Positions 19,897 to 29,019 of a stretch of 64,000 bases of DNA are shown one piece after another. The position numbers and the translations under genes are program-made. Within the stretch, counting starts at the first letter, position 1. Each line of letters starts with the position of its first letter. The notes under the pieces are model-generated. The model did no database searches, was not told the DNA's origin, and worked only from the letters and a program-made list of their open reading frames with translations. The stretch covers positions 310,001 to 374,000 of the forward strand of contig NZ_JAMQJY010000002.1 of assembly GCF_023703085.1 (NCBI RefSeq). Reading direction: 5' to 3'. This DNA comes from Alkalicoccobacillus plakortidis. Lineage in GTDB: Bacteria > Bacillota > Bacilli > Bacillales > Bacillaceae_D.

Positions 19897-21855
19897 TCAG
19901 CTCTTTTCAATTAATCGGCGCAATCCAATCAAATACTGTTTACGCATGAGCAGAAAATAAATGATCTGTGCTACAACATATCCACCGATCACAGTGATAA
20001 CTGAGTTAAAAATTCTTGTCTCTTGTACAAACATTGATTGAAGCGCAACAAATGCTACACCAGAATGAACAAGTGATAGAGTGAAAGGTACAAAAAAGAG
20101 GAGACTCATTTCTGTCGTAACAATACGGTTGATCTTTTTATAGGTTAACCCTAACTTCCTCAATATAAGAAATCGTTCTGCATCCTGTGGCAAATAATTA
20201 TGAAGTCTATAATACAGAAAACTGCCAGTCGCTATAAAAAAGACAACGCCAATGACGGAACCCATTAACAACATAGTCTGATATAAACTAATTGTCCTTA
20301 AGTATTCTAGGCCACTTGAATGAAAGTTGAATGTTGGACTAGGGTTAGTGGGATCCTGATAATAAGACAGTTGCTTTTTTTCTTGTTCTTCAAATAAGTC
20401 ACTTCCTATTAAACCTGTTTCCTCCCAATTAGGAATATGATAACCAACCATAAATCGTTCATTATAGGGTGAAATATCTTCAAAAACTTCATCCGTCACA
20501 ACGATAGGATTTATATTCAAATTATAGGAGCTTGAAAAAACCCGATGAGGAAACATAGGTAACATTTCAAAAGGTTCATTTAATGAAGAAAAAGTAACCG
20601 ATTTCTCTCTTTCCGAGTCATCGTTTTGGACCCATGCGTTTTCATATGTAGCAATTGGTTGAATTTGCTGCTCTTCTAAATCAAGTTCAGGAATAACTAA
20701 TAGCCTTGCAAGCTGATTAAATTCAGATTGAGACAGTAAGGTATAGTCGTTTTCATAGCTATCTTCAAATTCTGGATTGCGGTACACTCCCATGACTTCT
20801 TTTAATGATATGTCAACAGATTGATGGTCTATATTCTCTTGCTCTAACTCATTTGATAGTCGTTGTTCCATTTTTTGTGCGTCGCCTTGATCGAATGCTA
20901 TATACGTCATAGCAAGAGGTGTTTCAAAATCTCGTTCTCCCCATGCGCCAACAGTGGAAATAGTTCCTGTTGCACAAATGGCGATTGTAGAAATGATTGA
21001 TACTAAAAAAAACACGCGAGCGTTATCTTTTAATCGGAAAATTAGATTAGAGCGGCTTATTAACTTATTCCCAATCCAATTGTGCTCAGGCTTACGCTGC
21101 ATACTCTTTAACACATACACACTTAATTGTGTAAATAAAAAATACGTCCCTACAATGACTAAACAGACCACAGGTAAGAAACGAATAACCACTTGTTCTT
21201 CTTCGGCTGTCATAGCTAAGAAATATCCAGCACCAATTAAAACGATTGCCAAAAGGCTTAATAGCTTAGATGAAACTGGGAAGGATTCAGGTTTTGAGGT
21301 TCCCTTAAGCAGATCTCCGACTTTTGAAGTTCTTACAATAAAGGAAGTAAAATAAGAGATGCTAATAAATAGAAAAATAAAAGCACTAACTGTTAATCCT
21401 AAGGCTTTCCAAGGCATATAAAAGGACATTTCATTAAAAAGAATCACTCTACTGACTGCCATCAAAAAAAGCTTTTCAAAAGCTAATCCCATAACTACAC
21501 CTATTAAAATAGCACCAAATCCGATTAAACAGCTTTCAAAAAAAAGTAATTTCCGTAGTTTTCTTTTGGTTAATCCGTGAAGAACCAAAAGTCCAAATTC
21601 CTGCTTACGTGAAGTTAAAAACGTTCCCATTGAATACAAAACAAATAAAAAAGAAAAACAAAATATGACGTACTGCGAAACAGTCATCCCAGTAACTGCA
21701 ACTTCAGTCACTAAGCCTTCTTCCACACTCGGGTGAAAAACGAAAACAGCATATACAAAGAAAACAAATACAGAAAAAGCACAGCTTAACAAAAAAGCTG
21801 AGTATGTTCGTTTGTTTCGAATAATGTTAAGGTAAGCGAACTGCCGAAAGGTCAC
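19897..21855 (-). CDS. Bce-type ABC transporter permease (FtsX-like)
   Basis: The protein has 652 residues with about ten membrane spans and, between spans seven and eight, a large external domain (about residues 295-500), the hallmark of peptide-detoxifying BceB/PsdB permeases. Start: a GTG at 21855 preceded by TTGGAGGAG, giving MTFRQFAYLNIIRNKRTYS, the usual entry of this family. It overlaps the ATPase gene by 29 bases. With the kinase it likely senses and removes a lipid-II-targeting antimicrobial peptide. Which peptide cannot be read from sequence. Confidence 0.92.
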   Translation of the reverse strand: MTFRQFAYLNIIRNKRTYSAFLLSCAFSVFVFFVYAVFVFHPSVEEGLVTEVAVTGMTVSQYVIFCFSFLFVLYSMGTFLTSRKQEFGLLVLHGLTKRKLRKLLFFESCLIGFGAILIGVVMGLAFEKLFLMAVSRVILFNEMSFYMPWKALGLTVSAFIFLFISISYFTSFIVRTSKVGDLLKGTSKPESFPVSSKLLSLLAIVLIGAGYFLAMTAEEEQVVIRFLPVVCLVIVGTYFLFTQLSVYVLKSMQRKPEHNWIGNKLISRSNLIFRLKDNARVFFLVSIISTIAICATGTISTVGAWGERDFETPLAMTYIAFDQGDAQKMEQRLSNELEQENIDHQSVDISLKEVMGVYRNPEFEDSYENDYTLLSQSEFNQLARLLVIPELDLEEQQIQPIATYENAWVQNDDSEREKSVTFSSLNEPFEMLPMFPHRVFSSSYNLNINPIVVTDEVFEDISPYNERFMVGYHIPNWEETGLIGSDLFEEQEKKQLSYYQDPTNPSPTFNFHSSGLEYLRTISLYQTMLLMGSVIGVVFFIATGSFLYYRLHNYLPQDAERFLILRKLGLTYKKINRIVTTEMSLLFFVPFTLSLVHSGVAFVALQSMFVQETRIFNSVITVIGGYVVAQIIYFLLMRKQYLIGLRRLIEKS

Positions 21856-22597
21856 GGTTATCTCCTCCAAGTAAGGAAAGGACTTGGACAACATTTTGAT
21901 AGAAGGCTTCTCGATTATCGCCTTTGTAAAGTTCATTAAACAACTTTCCATCTTTTATAAACAGAATTCGATCACAGTAACTTGCCACAACTGGATCATG
22001 TGTCACCATTAATATAGTCGTTTGCTCTTCTTTATTTATCTTGTGTAACAACTGCATCACGTCGGCTGTTGCTTTTGAATCAAGATTACCTGTTGGCTCA
22101 TCTGCGAGTACAAGCTTAGGTTGGTGAATTAATGCACGCCCTATTGCTGTACGTTGAATCTGACCTCCAGATAGTTCATACGTTCTTTTTTCAAGAAGGT
22201 CCTGGATGCCAAGCTTAATGGATATCTGTTCGACTCTCTTCTTCATCTCACTAATCGATTGTCCTCCATCAAGTGTAAGCGGCAAAACGATATTTTCTTC
22301 TACTGTTAAGGTATCTAATAATTGAAAGTTTTGGAACACAAAACCGAGCTGTTTTGCACGAAATGATGAGAGCTCTTCTTCTTCTAAAGTATGTGGACTC
22401 TCATCATCCAGTAAGACACTTCCAGAGGTAGGCGTATCAATAGTTGAAATAATATTAAGAAGCGTTGTTTTACCACTTCCAGATGGCCCCATAATACCTA
22501 CATACTCACCATCTTTGACATCAAACGAAACATCTTCTAATGCTCTGTAAGCCATTTTCCCACTATATGTTTTTGATACATTCGTAACCGTCAGCAT
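21827..22597 (-). CDS. Bce-type ABC transporter ATP-binding protein
   Basis: The protein has 256 residues with Walker A GPSGSGKTT, signature ELSGGQIQR, and Walker B LVLADEPTGNLDSKA, the MacB/BceA subfamily pattern. The start at 22597 is fixed by AGGAGG eight bases upstream. The stop codon of the 30-residue peptide gene lies inside that ribosome site, so the peptide and ATPase are tightly coupled. It powers the permease encoded downstream. Confidence 0.95.
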   Translation of the reverse strand: MLTVTNVSKTYSGKMAYRALEDVSFDVKDGEYVGIMGPSGSGKTTLLNIISTIDTPTSGSVLLDDESPHTLEEEELSSFRAKQLGFVFQNFQLLDTLTVEENIVLPLTLDGGQSISEMKKRVEQISIKLGIQDLLEKRTYELSGGQIQRTAIGRALIHQPKLVLADEPTGNLDSKATADVMQLLHKINKEEQTTILMVTHDPVVASYCDRILFIKDGKLFNELYKGDNREAFYQNVVQVLSLLGGDNRDLSAVRLP

Positions 22598-22607
22598 GAT
22601 TTTCCTC

Positions 22608-22700
22608 CTATGCTTGAACGTTTGCTGCGACAAACAAAATACTTATGACACCGATAATAAATGTTGCGGATAAAATTTTTATTCCTAAGCTGCCTCTCAT
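22608..22700 (-). CDS. Tiny hydrophobic peptide 1, translationally coupled to the Bce transporter
   Basis: The peptide has 30 residues: a basic start MRGSLGIKI, one hydrophobic stretch that could span a membrane, and a NVQA end. GGAG lies ten bases before the ATG and its TAG is part of the ATPase ribosome site. It is clearly related to the second peptide at 22852-22947 (shared LGIKI-SA-F-IGV, then VQA). It follows the BceR-type operator. I do not recognise a named family. It could be a modulator of the transporter, a secreted peptide or a small membrane stress peptide. Confidence 0.7.
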   Translation of the reverse strand: MRGSLGIKILSATFIIGVISILFVAANVQA

Positions 22701-22733
22701 CTGAGATCAACTCCTGTTCTTTAGTATACCCAT

Positions 22734-22739
22734 AGTATA
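22734..22739 (-). promoter_or_regulatory. Candidate -10 element of the peptide-ABC operon
   Basis: The minus strand has TATACT at 22739-22734, with another TATACT at 22728-22723. There is no good -35, as is common for activator-dependent Bce promoters. The BceR-type site lies about 54 bp upstream. Confidence 0.4.
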
Positions 22740-22783
22740 CGGAGCAAATAAACAGTGAGATATCGATTATGCTTTCACGTACC

Positions 22784-22797
22784 TTACATCTATGTAA
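22784..22797. promoter_or_regulatory. BceR-type operator
   Basis: TTACATCTATGTAA has the TNACA-N4-TGTAA form of BceR-family binding sites, with arms TTACAT/ATGTAA exact. It is upstream of peptide 1 and the ABC genes and in the same operon direction as the regulator that should bind it. Confidence 0.75.
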
Positions 22798-22816
22798 GAA
22801 TACTAGCTTATACACG

Positions 22817-22850
22817 AAAAAAACGAAGTGGAGATACCCACTTCGTTTTT
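22817..22850 (-). terminator. Intrinsic terminator after tiny peptide 2
   Basis: AACGAAGTGG and CCACTTCGTT pair and are followed on the minus strand by seven T. The terminator separates peptide 2 from the peptide 1/ABC operon, so peptide 2 makes its own short transcript. Confidence 0.8.
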
Positions 22851-22851
22851 A

Positions 22852-22947
22852 TTATGATGAGGCTTGAACACTTGCCATAATAACCATACCAACAACGCCA
22901 ATAAGAAATACTGCAGAGATTATTTTTATTCCCAGACCGCCCTTCAC
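22852..22947 (-). CDS. Tiny hydrophobic peptide 2, paralogue of peptide 1
   Basis: The peptide has 31 residues beginning MKGGLGIKIISAVFLIGV and ending SVQASS. The GTG at 22947 is preferred because AGGAGG is ten bases before it and the product then aligns with peptide 1 from its first residue. An ATG at 22956 lies only one base after AGGAGG. About half the positions match peptide 1. It is monocistronic with its own terminator. Expression of two copies next to a peptide-detoxification transporter suggests a functional link, which is inference. Confidence 0.65.
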   Translation of the reverse strand: MKGGLGIKIISAVFLIGVVGMVIMASVQASS

Positions 22948-23152
22948 GACTTTCATTCCTCCTAATCCATTTTTCTCTCTCTTCTCTATATGAATGTTCT
23001 ATTAAACTCGTATTCTATTCATTTCTAGTATAAACAAAAAATTAACTGAATAGACCTATCTTTCCCATTTTTATATGTGACTTTTTTGTGTCCGTATATT
23101 GGTGAAACTTTACTCTAGACTTTACTAAAATGGATATGATATGATCTCCTGA

Positions 23153-23162
23153 CGAACGTTCG
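23153..23162. promoter_or_regulatory. Palindrome CGAACGTTCG, candidate TetR operator
   Basis: A perfect 10-bp palindrome lies 18 bases upstream of the TetR start codon and just after a TATGAT that could be a -10. Autoregulation of the tetR-MATE pair is the simplest reading. Confidence 0.5.
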
Positions 23163-23179
23163 GAAGGGATTGATGATTT

Positions 23180-23755
23180 ATGACTGCAGATGAGATTAAA
23201 AAGGCGGCCCTGTACTCATTTGGACGCAATGGATTTGATGGAGCATCTTTAGCAAAAATAGCTGAGGAAGTAGGTATTAAAAAGCAATCAATCTACACAC
23301 ATTATAAAAATAAGGATGAACTATTTCTGACGGTGTTAGAGGACTCTTTAAAAACGGATCTCAACTATCTGACTAACTGGGCAGAGAAATATAAAGAACA
23401 ATCACTTCAAGATTTTTTAAATAGCTACCTTCAACTGCTTGGACAACGATTTGAAAATGAAGACAGCTTTCGATTTGGACTACGAATCTCTTTTTTTCCA
23501 CCGGATCATCTTTATGACGCCGTAATGGGAATGGTCCTAACATTTGAAAGCCGATGTGAGGAAATCTTTATTCCAAAATTTGAACAAGCTGTGAATGATG
23601 GACTGATTGAAATTGAAGATACCAGATCAGCCGTACTAGCTTATTTATCTATATTAGATGCCATCTTTGTTGAATTAATTTATGGAAAAACTGAACGTGC
23701 CACACTCAAAATGAATGCCCTTTGGAAGATTTATTGGCGAGGATTGGCAAAGTAA
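23180..23755 (+). CDS. TetR/AcrR family transcriptional regulator
   Basis: The protein has 191 residues with an N-terminal helix-turn-helix (IKKAALYSFGRNGFDGASLAKIAEEVGIKKQSIYTHYKNKDELF) and an all-helical ligand domain with a TetR_C-like end. It precedes a MATE efflux gene by 23 bases and has a palindrome in its leader, so it probably represses both genes until a pump substrate binds. Confidence 0.92.
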   Translation: MTADEIKKAALYSFGRNGFDGASLAKIAEEVGIKKQSIYTHYKNKDELFLTVLEDSLKTDLNYLTNWAEKYKEQSLQDFLNSYLQLLGQRFENEDSFRFGLRISFFPPDHLYDAVMGMVLTFESRCEEIFIPKFEQAVNDGLIEIEDTRSAVLAYLSILDAIFVELIYGKTERATLKMNALWKIYWRGLAK

Positions 23756-23778
23756 AATGATGTTTTGGAGATGCTACT

Positions 23779-25119
23779 ATGAAAACAAATAATGAAACAA
23801 TAACAAACCCACTTGATACACAACCGATTGGACGGACATTTGTAAAATACCTTATCCCTTCACTGGTTGGTATGCTTCTCATGGCATTAAACTTTGTAGT
23901 TGACGGAATTATGGTCGGAAATCGCTTAGGGCCAGTTGCACTTGCCGGTGTTGGGATTGCTGGTCCCGTTTATACTATTTTTGTCGCGATGTCACTTTGG
24001 ATTGGTATCGGTGGGGCTACCTTGTTTTCTCAAGCTATGGGAGCAAAAAAGCCTGAGAAAGCAAATTTTATCTTTACTCAATCATTAATACTGATCTTCT
24101 CTGCAACCTTAATCATTGGGTTGATTGCCTTTTTCTTCAGAGAACCTTTGGTTTATGCATTAGGAGCTAATGAAGAAACCTATCCTTATGCATCTGCTTA
24201 TTTAAATGTCATGCTTTTATTTGGATTTGTGTTTACGATTGAAAATGCAACAAGTGTATTTGTTAGGAATGACCGCAACCCTAACCTAGCAATGGCAGCC
24301 CTTATTGTTACAGCTGTGTCAAATGTCATTCTCAATTATATTATTTTATATATCTTGAATCTAGGAGTTGCTGGAGCAGCTTACGGAACGATCATTTCTG
24401 CTGCACTCGGAATTCTAGTTTTAGGCCTACACTTCTTCAGAAAAAATAATCAGCTGAAACTAGTTCGCTTTAAATTAAATCGTCCACTTCTATTACAGGC
24501 CATTATGTTAGGATTTCCAAGCTTCCTTGCAGAAGTCGGGATATCAGTTTTTACGATCTCTCACAACGTTACCTTAGAGAGATTGGCAGGTACTGATGGA
24601 GTTGCAGCGTTCTCTGTTTTAAATTACGTACATGGTGTCATGCTGTTAATGTTTTTAGGTATGGGTTCTGCAGTGCAGCCATTGGTTAGTTATTACCACG
24701 GCGGCCGACAAAATGATCGGAAGGTACACACAATTAAAATTGCCCTAAAAACCGCAGCTGGTGCGGGACTTGTCTTTTTCTTAATTGGTCAAATTGCTGC
24801 TGGGCCGATCGTTTCTATCTTTGGTAATTTCGACGACACTGTGACCTCTCTTGCAACAACAGGCATTCGAATTTTCTTCTTCGCCTATCTGTTTATGGGT
24901 GCAAACTTTGTCATGATGACATTCTATCAATCCATAGGTAATGTGAGAATGGCCACATGGATCACATTCGCTCGTGAGATTTTATTTATGTTAATTATTC
25001 TATTTACCTTGCCACATTTTATGGGGGTAAACGGTGTATGGCTTGCCATTCCTATTGCAGAGTTACTTGTCTTAACAAGCATAATCTTTTATGTTAGGCG
25101 TCACCGACTAACTGCATAG
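23779..25119 (+). CDS. MATE family multidrug efflux transporter
   Basis: The protein has 446 residues and 12 membrane spans in two pseudo-symmetric halves. IPSLVGMLLMALNFVVDGIMVGNRLGPVALAGVGIAGP is the family's first-span pattern. It resembles MepA-like cation-coupled exporters. It is downstream of and probably controlled by the TetR regulator. The substrate is not predictable. Confidence 0.92.
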   Translation: MKTNNETITNPLDTQPIGRTFVKYLIPSLVGMLLMALNFVVDGIMVGNRLGPVALAGVGIAGPVYTIFVAMSLWIGIGGATLFSQAMGAKKPEKANFIFTQSLILIFSATLIIGLIAFFFREPLVYALGANEETYPYASAYLNVMLLFGFVFTIENATSVFVRNDRNPNLAMAALIVTAVSNVILNYIILYILNLGVAGAAYGTIISAALGILVLGLHFFRKNNQLKLVRFKLNRPLLLQAIMLGFPSFLAEVGISVFTISHNVTLERLAGTDGVAAFSVLNYVHGVMLLMFLGMGSAVQPLVSYYHGGRQNDRKVHTIKIALKTAAGAGLVFFLIGQIAAGPIVSIFGNFDDTVTSLATTGIRIFFFAYLFMGANFVMMTFYQSIGNVRMATWITFAREILFMLIILFTLPHFMGVNGVWLAIPIAELLVLTSIIFYVRRHRLTA

Positions 25120-25189
25120 AGCTTCAAATAGACGAATTTCTCTGTTTTTTCTGGTACACTAAATAAAAACACTAGCCGGAGGAATGAAC

Positions 25190-26155
25190 ATGTCTACAAA
25201 CAAGCAATTAGTTATCACACATGATCTATCAGAGGAATCAGTTAAAAAAATCCAGGAGGTAGTTCCTGATTGGTCATTCTATCACGGAAAAGATCCTGAG
25301 AATTGGGAATCAAAGCTTGATACGGCAAACATAATTGTTGGTTGGAAGAAACAACTTAAAGAGTTGAACTTCACTGATCCCAAAGCCCTTGAATGGTTGC
25401 AAACGTGGAGTGCCGGTGTTGACTACTTGCCTCTTAATGAAATGAACAAAGGTGGTATTGCAGTTACAAGTGCCAATGGTGTGCATGCCTACCCAATTTC
25501 TGAAACCATTTTTGCATTAATGCTTGGACTAACCCGGAGAATACATGCCTATGTTCGTAACCAACAAACAAAAACATGGGAGAATGAGGGCTTGAAGCTC
25601 GAGATTCATGGCAAAACCATTGGTGTAATTGGAGTAGGCGAAATTGGCAAAGAAACAGCCAAAATCTCTAAAGCGTTTGGAATGAATGTTCTTGGTGTTA
25701 GACATTCTGGAAAAGAAACAGAGTATGTGGATAAAATGTATACGCCAGATCAGCTAGCTGAGGTACTTCCTCAATGTGATTACATTGTGGTAACATTGCC
25801 GCTCACTTCTGATACTCATCATCTGTTTGATAAAGATGCATTTGAGAAAATGAAAAAGGATGCATTTTTTATAAATATCGGACGTGGCGAGATCGTAAAA
25901 GAAGTAGATTTAGTTCAAGCACTTCAAGAAGGACAAATCGTTGGTGCAGGTTTAGATGTCTTTGAAAAAGAACCTCTAAGCAACCAAAGTCCATTATGGG
26001 AAATGGAGAATGTAATTATCACTCCACACACAGCCGGTGCAACTGAACATTATCAAGAACGAGTGATTGAAGAGATATTCATACCAAACCTAAAGAACTT
26101 CTTAAAAGGTGAGTCTCCTTCTATCAATTTAGTTGATTTTAATAAAGGCTATTAA
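25190..26155 (+). CDS. D-isomer-specific 2-hydroxyacid dehydrogenase (NAD-binding)
   Basis: The protein has 321 residues. The Rossmann motif is GKTIGVIGVGEIGKETAKISKAFGMNVLGV (about 140-170). Catalytic signatures follow: INIGRGEIV (Arg), GAGLDVFEKEPL (Glu), and TPHTAGATEHY (His). The start at 25190 is preferred since GGAGG lies seven bases before it. Specificity (glycerate, lactate or phosphoglycerate type) is unclear. The weak N-terminal substrate domain resembles YoaD/GhrA-type proteins. It forms a single-gene unit with its own terminator. Confidence 0.9.
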   Translation: MSTNKQLVITHDLSEESVKKIQEVVPDWSFYHGKDPENWESKLDTANIIVGWKKQLKELNFTDPKALEWLQTWSAGVDYLPLNEMNKGGIAVTSANGVHAYPISETIFALMLGLTRRIHAYVRNQQTKTWENEGLKLEIHGKTIGVIGVGEIGKETAKISKAFGMNVLGVRHSGKETEYVDKMYTPDQLAEVLPQCDYIVVTLPLTSDTHHLFDKDAFEKMKKDAFFINIGRGEIVKEVDLVQALQEGQIVGAGLDVFEKEPLSNQSPLWEMENVIITPHTAGATEHYQERVIEEIFIPNLKNFLKGESPSINLVDFNKGY

Positions 26156-26161
26156 AATTTG

Positions 26162-26195
26162 GAAACCCGCGTCTAATGACATGGGTTTCTTTTTT
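26162..26195 (+). terminator. Intrinsic terminator after the hydroxyacid dehydrogenase
   Basis: GAAACCC pairs with GGGTTTC and is followed by six T. Confidence 0.75.
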
Positions 26196-26266
26196 GTCTC
26201 ACGGGCTATCTGAGCTGTCCAGATTACAAAAACGATCTATCAACCGAAGTTAATTTCAATGCAACT

Positions 26267-26305
26267 AAAAAAAGAAGAAACGTAAGCTTGCTACACCCGT
26301 TTCTC
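26267..26305 (-). terminator. Intrinsic terminator after glutaminase
   Basis: On the minus strand AGAAACG and CGTTTCT flank a loop, followed by CTTTTTTT. Confidence 0.7.
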
Positions 26306-26318
26306 CTGTTTTTAGATC

Positions 26319-27269
26319 TCATGACGACCTATCTTCACTAAAAATACTAAGCTTCCACTTATCTGAGATCTTTTTAAGCATTCGGATACCCGCTATACTA
26401 TTGCTATATTTATTTAAATCAGGACCCATAACGCCTATTCCTAATTTTCCTGGTATAGCTGCCACAATACTTCCCGATACTCCACTTTTTGCAGGAATTC
26501 CTACTTCCAATGCAAATGAGCCCGACTCATCATACATCCCACACGTAATCATAAATGCTTTTAATGTTGTGACGACATCTTTTGTTATGATCTGCTTTCC
26601 GCTATGCACACAGACCCCATGATTTGCAATGACCGCAGCCATATTTGATAACTCTTCGATGGTTACTTCAATTGCTGTCATCTTCCAATAAACAGGCATA
26701 ACATCTTCAAACTCTCCTTTAATATATCCATTGTGGCGATTGTAATAAAATAAGGAGCGATTCAAATCTTGATCTTCAGCCTCATACACCTTTTCATTAT
26801 AAGTTAGCTCTTGGTTACCTGTAAGATCTCTAGCAAGTGCTAAAATTCTATCTACCTTCTTATCAGCGTTTTCACCTTTCATTAATCCACACATAACAAT
26901 AGCCCCGGAGTTAACCATAGGGTTTAGTGGTTTCTCACGCTCTTGCATCTCCATTTGTATTAATGAATGATACACATTACCTGTAGGGGCTTTACCGGTG
27001 TACTTAAAAACCTCTTCACTACCATGATCCATAAGAGCCAACGCTAGCGGGAAAAGCTTAGAAATGCTTTGTAATGAGAATCTACCCTCATAATCACCAG
27101 CCCTAACCGTTGTTCCATCAATGGATGTTAGTGAAACAGTGACTGCACCGTGGTCATTGTTGTCTACCTCTTCAATATAATCAGGAATCTCTCCTTTACG
27201 AGCAAGCCGTTTTTCTTCTTCGATAATCTTTTCCAGATAGGAAAGAATCTCCTTCTGCATCTCTTTCAT
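26319..27269 (-). CDS. glsA: Glutaminase
   Basis: The protein has 316 residues and hydrolyses glutamine to glutamate and ammonia in the cytoplasm. The serine-dependent active site is seen as FSLQSISK (Ser68, Lys71), with further family motifs NPMVNSGAIV, YNRHNGYIKGEF (YYNRHNGY) and AKSGVSGSIVA. It has the full core length of the family. GGGGGAG precedes the ATG. It is a single-gene unit. Bacillus carries such enzymes in glutamine use, acid tolerance or salt tolerance. Confidence 0.95.
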   Translation of the reverse strand: MKEMQKEILSYLEKIIEEEKRLARKGEIPDYIEEVDNNDHGAVTVSLTSIDGTTVRAGDYEGRFSLQSISKLFPLALALMDHGSEEVFKYTGKAPTGNVYHSLIQMEMQEREKPLNPMVNSGAIVMCGLMKGENADKKVDRILALARDLTGNQELTYNEKVYEAEDQDLNRSLFYYNRHNGYIKGEFEDVMPVYWKMTAIEVTIEELSNMAAVIANHGVCVHSGKQIITKDVVTTLKAFMITCGMYDESGSFALEVGIPAKSGVSGSIVAAIPGKLGIGVMGPDLNKYSNSIAGIRMLKKISDKWKLSIFSEDRSS

Positions 27270-27396
27270 TTGTTGATCTCCCCCTTTTATATTGCCTATT
27301 CCCTACTTAAGCAAATGTTATGTTACACATTTCTTTCAAAATTGGCGTATCAACTCCATAATTGGGGTATAGAGTTCAAGTAGAGGAGGAATGTGG

Positions 27397-27711
27397 ATGA
27401 GTGTATTAAATTTTACGGTTTGGGCTATTGGTCTTTTATTATTTGATATTTTGTTTATTGCTATTTTTTTTCGAAAGCATATGCTGATGATTTACATAGG
27501 TTTAGCCTTTTTTGTAGGTGCTCCACTGATTTGGCTAGCTGGTTTTGTATTAATGTTTTTCACTTCAGAGCTCGGGGAGATTTTTAATAGTACAATTGTT
27601 GCGATTTATTTTATCGCTAATGGAGGGTTTCTGCTAAGCGTAGGAGCAACGTTGTTATTTATTCGTGCTATAAACGACGCATCAAAAGAAAAAGCTGCTG
27701 GAAAAGAATAG
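27397..27711 (+). CDS. Small integral membrane protein, unknown
   Basis: The protein has 104 residues with three predicted membrane spans and a short basic-acidic tail (DASKEKAAGKE). The start at 27397 is chosen because GGAGGA lies seven bases upstream. An ATG at 27391 abuts the ribosome site. I do not recognise the family. It is convergent with trhO, from which it is separated by a shared terminator. Confidence 0.7.
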   Translation: MSVLNFTVWAIGLLLFDILFIAIFFRKHMLMIYIGLAFFVGAPLIWLAGFVLMFFTSELGEIFNSTIVAIYFIANGGFLLSVGATLLFIRAINDASKEKAAGKE

Positions 27712-27726
27712 AGAACGGCAAAACAA

Positions 27727-27764
27727 AAAAACAGCCACTAATTATGTTATAGTGGCTGTTTTTA
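27727..27764. terminator. Bidirectional intrinsic terminator
   Basis: ACAGCCACTA pairs with TAGTGGCTGT, with A-run and T-run flanks, between convergent genes. Confidence 0.85.
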
Positions 27765-27769
27765 ACTAT

Positions 27770-28753
27770 TTATACGTTCAGTTCACGTTTCTCGCCAATC
27801 GCTCCAAGTCTTGCGTTGATTTCAGCTTCAGATAAGTTATGCTCTTTGTTAATATATAAATTACGTGGGTGAACGCGGCATTCCGGTGTGCATCCACGCA
27901 TGTATTTGTGCTCATTTTCAACAGATGATAGGATTTGCTTATTACACTCAGGATTAGCGCAATTCACGTATCTTTCACAAGGTTCTCCATCAAAATGATC
28001 TTTCCCGACAACTACGTGCTCTTTTCTATTAATTGGAACACTCAAGCGCTCATCAAACACATAACATTGTCCGTCCCAAAGCTCACCTTGAACCTCTGGA
28101 TCTTTACCATAGCTAACAATGCCTCCATGAAGCTGAGATACATCTTCAAACCCTTCACGCTTTAACCAACCTGAAAACTTCTCGCACCGGATACCTCCTG
28201 TACAATACGTAAGCAGCTTTTTACCTTCAAGCATCTCTTTATTATCTCGCACCCAGTTTGGTAACTCGCGGAATGTGCGAATATCTGGCTTAATGGCACC
28301 ACGGAAGTGACCAATCTCATATTCATAATCATTACGGGCATCGATAACCACTGTATTTTCATCCTGCATTTGTTCAAAAAATTCTTTAGGCTCAAGATAT
28401 GTGCCTGTTTGCTCTTTAGGATTTATATCGTCTTCTAATGAAAGATTCACTAGTTCACTACGTGGACGCACGTGCATTTTCTTAAATGCGTGCTTATCCA
28501 CTTCATCAATTTTAAACACAGTATCTGCAAAACGGGTATCTTCACGCATTGCTTTTATATAGTTCTCAGTTTGTTCAACTGTTCCGGAAACTGTTCCATT
28601 CACGCCTTCGTTAGCTACAAGAATACGACCTTTTAATCCAAGCTCTTTACAAAAAGCAAGATGCTCAGCCGAAAATTCTTCGGGATCCTCAATTGTTACA
28701 TATTGATAATAAAGTAATACCTGATAAGACGTTTCTTCCATTTCATTTACCAT
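27770..28753 (-). CDS. trhO: Oxygen-dependent tRNA uridine-34 hydroxylase (rhodanese-like)
   Basis: The protein has 327 residues: an N-terminal acylphosphatase-like half ([25 protein letters not shown]), then a rhodanese domain with active-site Cys in [13 protein letters not shown] Cys-rich C-terminal segment follows ([30 protein letters not shown]). It makes 5-hydroxyuridine at tRNA position 34, the precursor of 5-methoxyuridine in Bacillus. AGGTGG precedes the ATG. The length is standard and the gene is monocistronic. Confidence 0.93.
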   Translation of the reverse strand: MVNEMEETSYQVLLYYQYVTIEDPEEFSAEHLAFCKELGLKGRILVANEGVNGTVSGTVEQTENYIKAMREDTRFADTVFKIDEVDKHAFKKMHVRPRSELVNLSLEDDINPKEQTGTYLEPKEFFEQMQDENTVVIDARNDYEYEIGHFRGAIKPDIRTFRELPNWVRDNKEMLEGKKLLTYCTGGIRCEKFSGWLKREGFEDVSQLHGGIVSYGKDPEVQGELWDGQCYVFDERLSVPINRKEHVVVGKDHFDGEPCERYVNCANPECNKQILSSVENEHKYMRGCTPECRVHPRNLYINKEHNLSEAEINARLGAIGEKRELNV

Positions 28754-29019
28754 TCATTAAACCACCTATTCATTTATATTTGCAGGATACAAATCTTAGG
28801 CTTGCCGGAACACTTATAGAATTCTGGCTTTCTAATCTTAATTCCTTGACGGCAATTATTTTAACAGATATATGGAGGATAATCCAGATTTCTTTCTAAG
28901 CAATTCTGATTTTCACATAATATTCATTGAAGAGGTTACATTAAAAAAGTTGCTTTGAGGTTTTAAGTTACCAATTTTGAGGAATATATAAGAGAACGAA
29001 CATTTAGGAGGTAACAAAC

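Noticed and set aside
25520..25530. Another GCTTGG inside the hydroxyacid dehydrogenase gene as a possible error site
   Set aside because: The frame is intact there (MLGLT), so this copy is genuine. It shows that not every GCTTGG is an error.
28960..28986. SigB-like promoter ahead of gldA (GTTTTA, 15 bases, GGAATA)
   Set aside because: Both elements deviate from the consensus.
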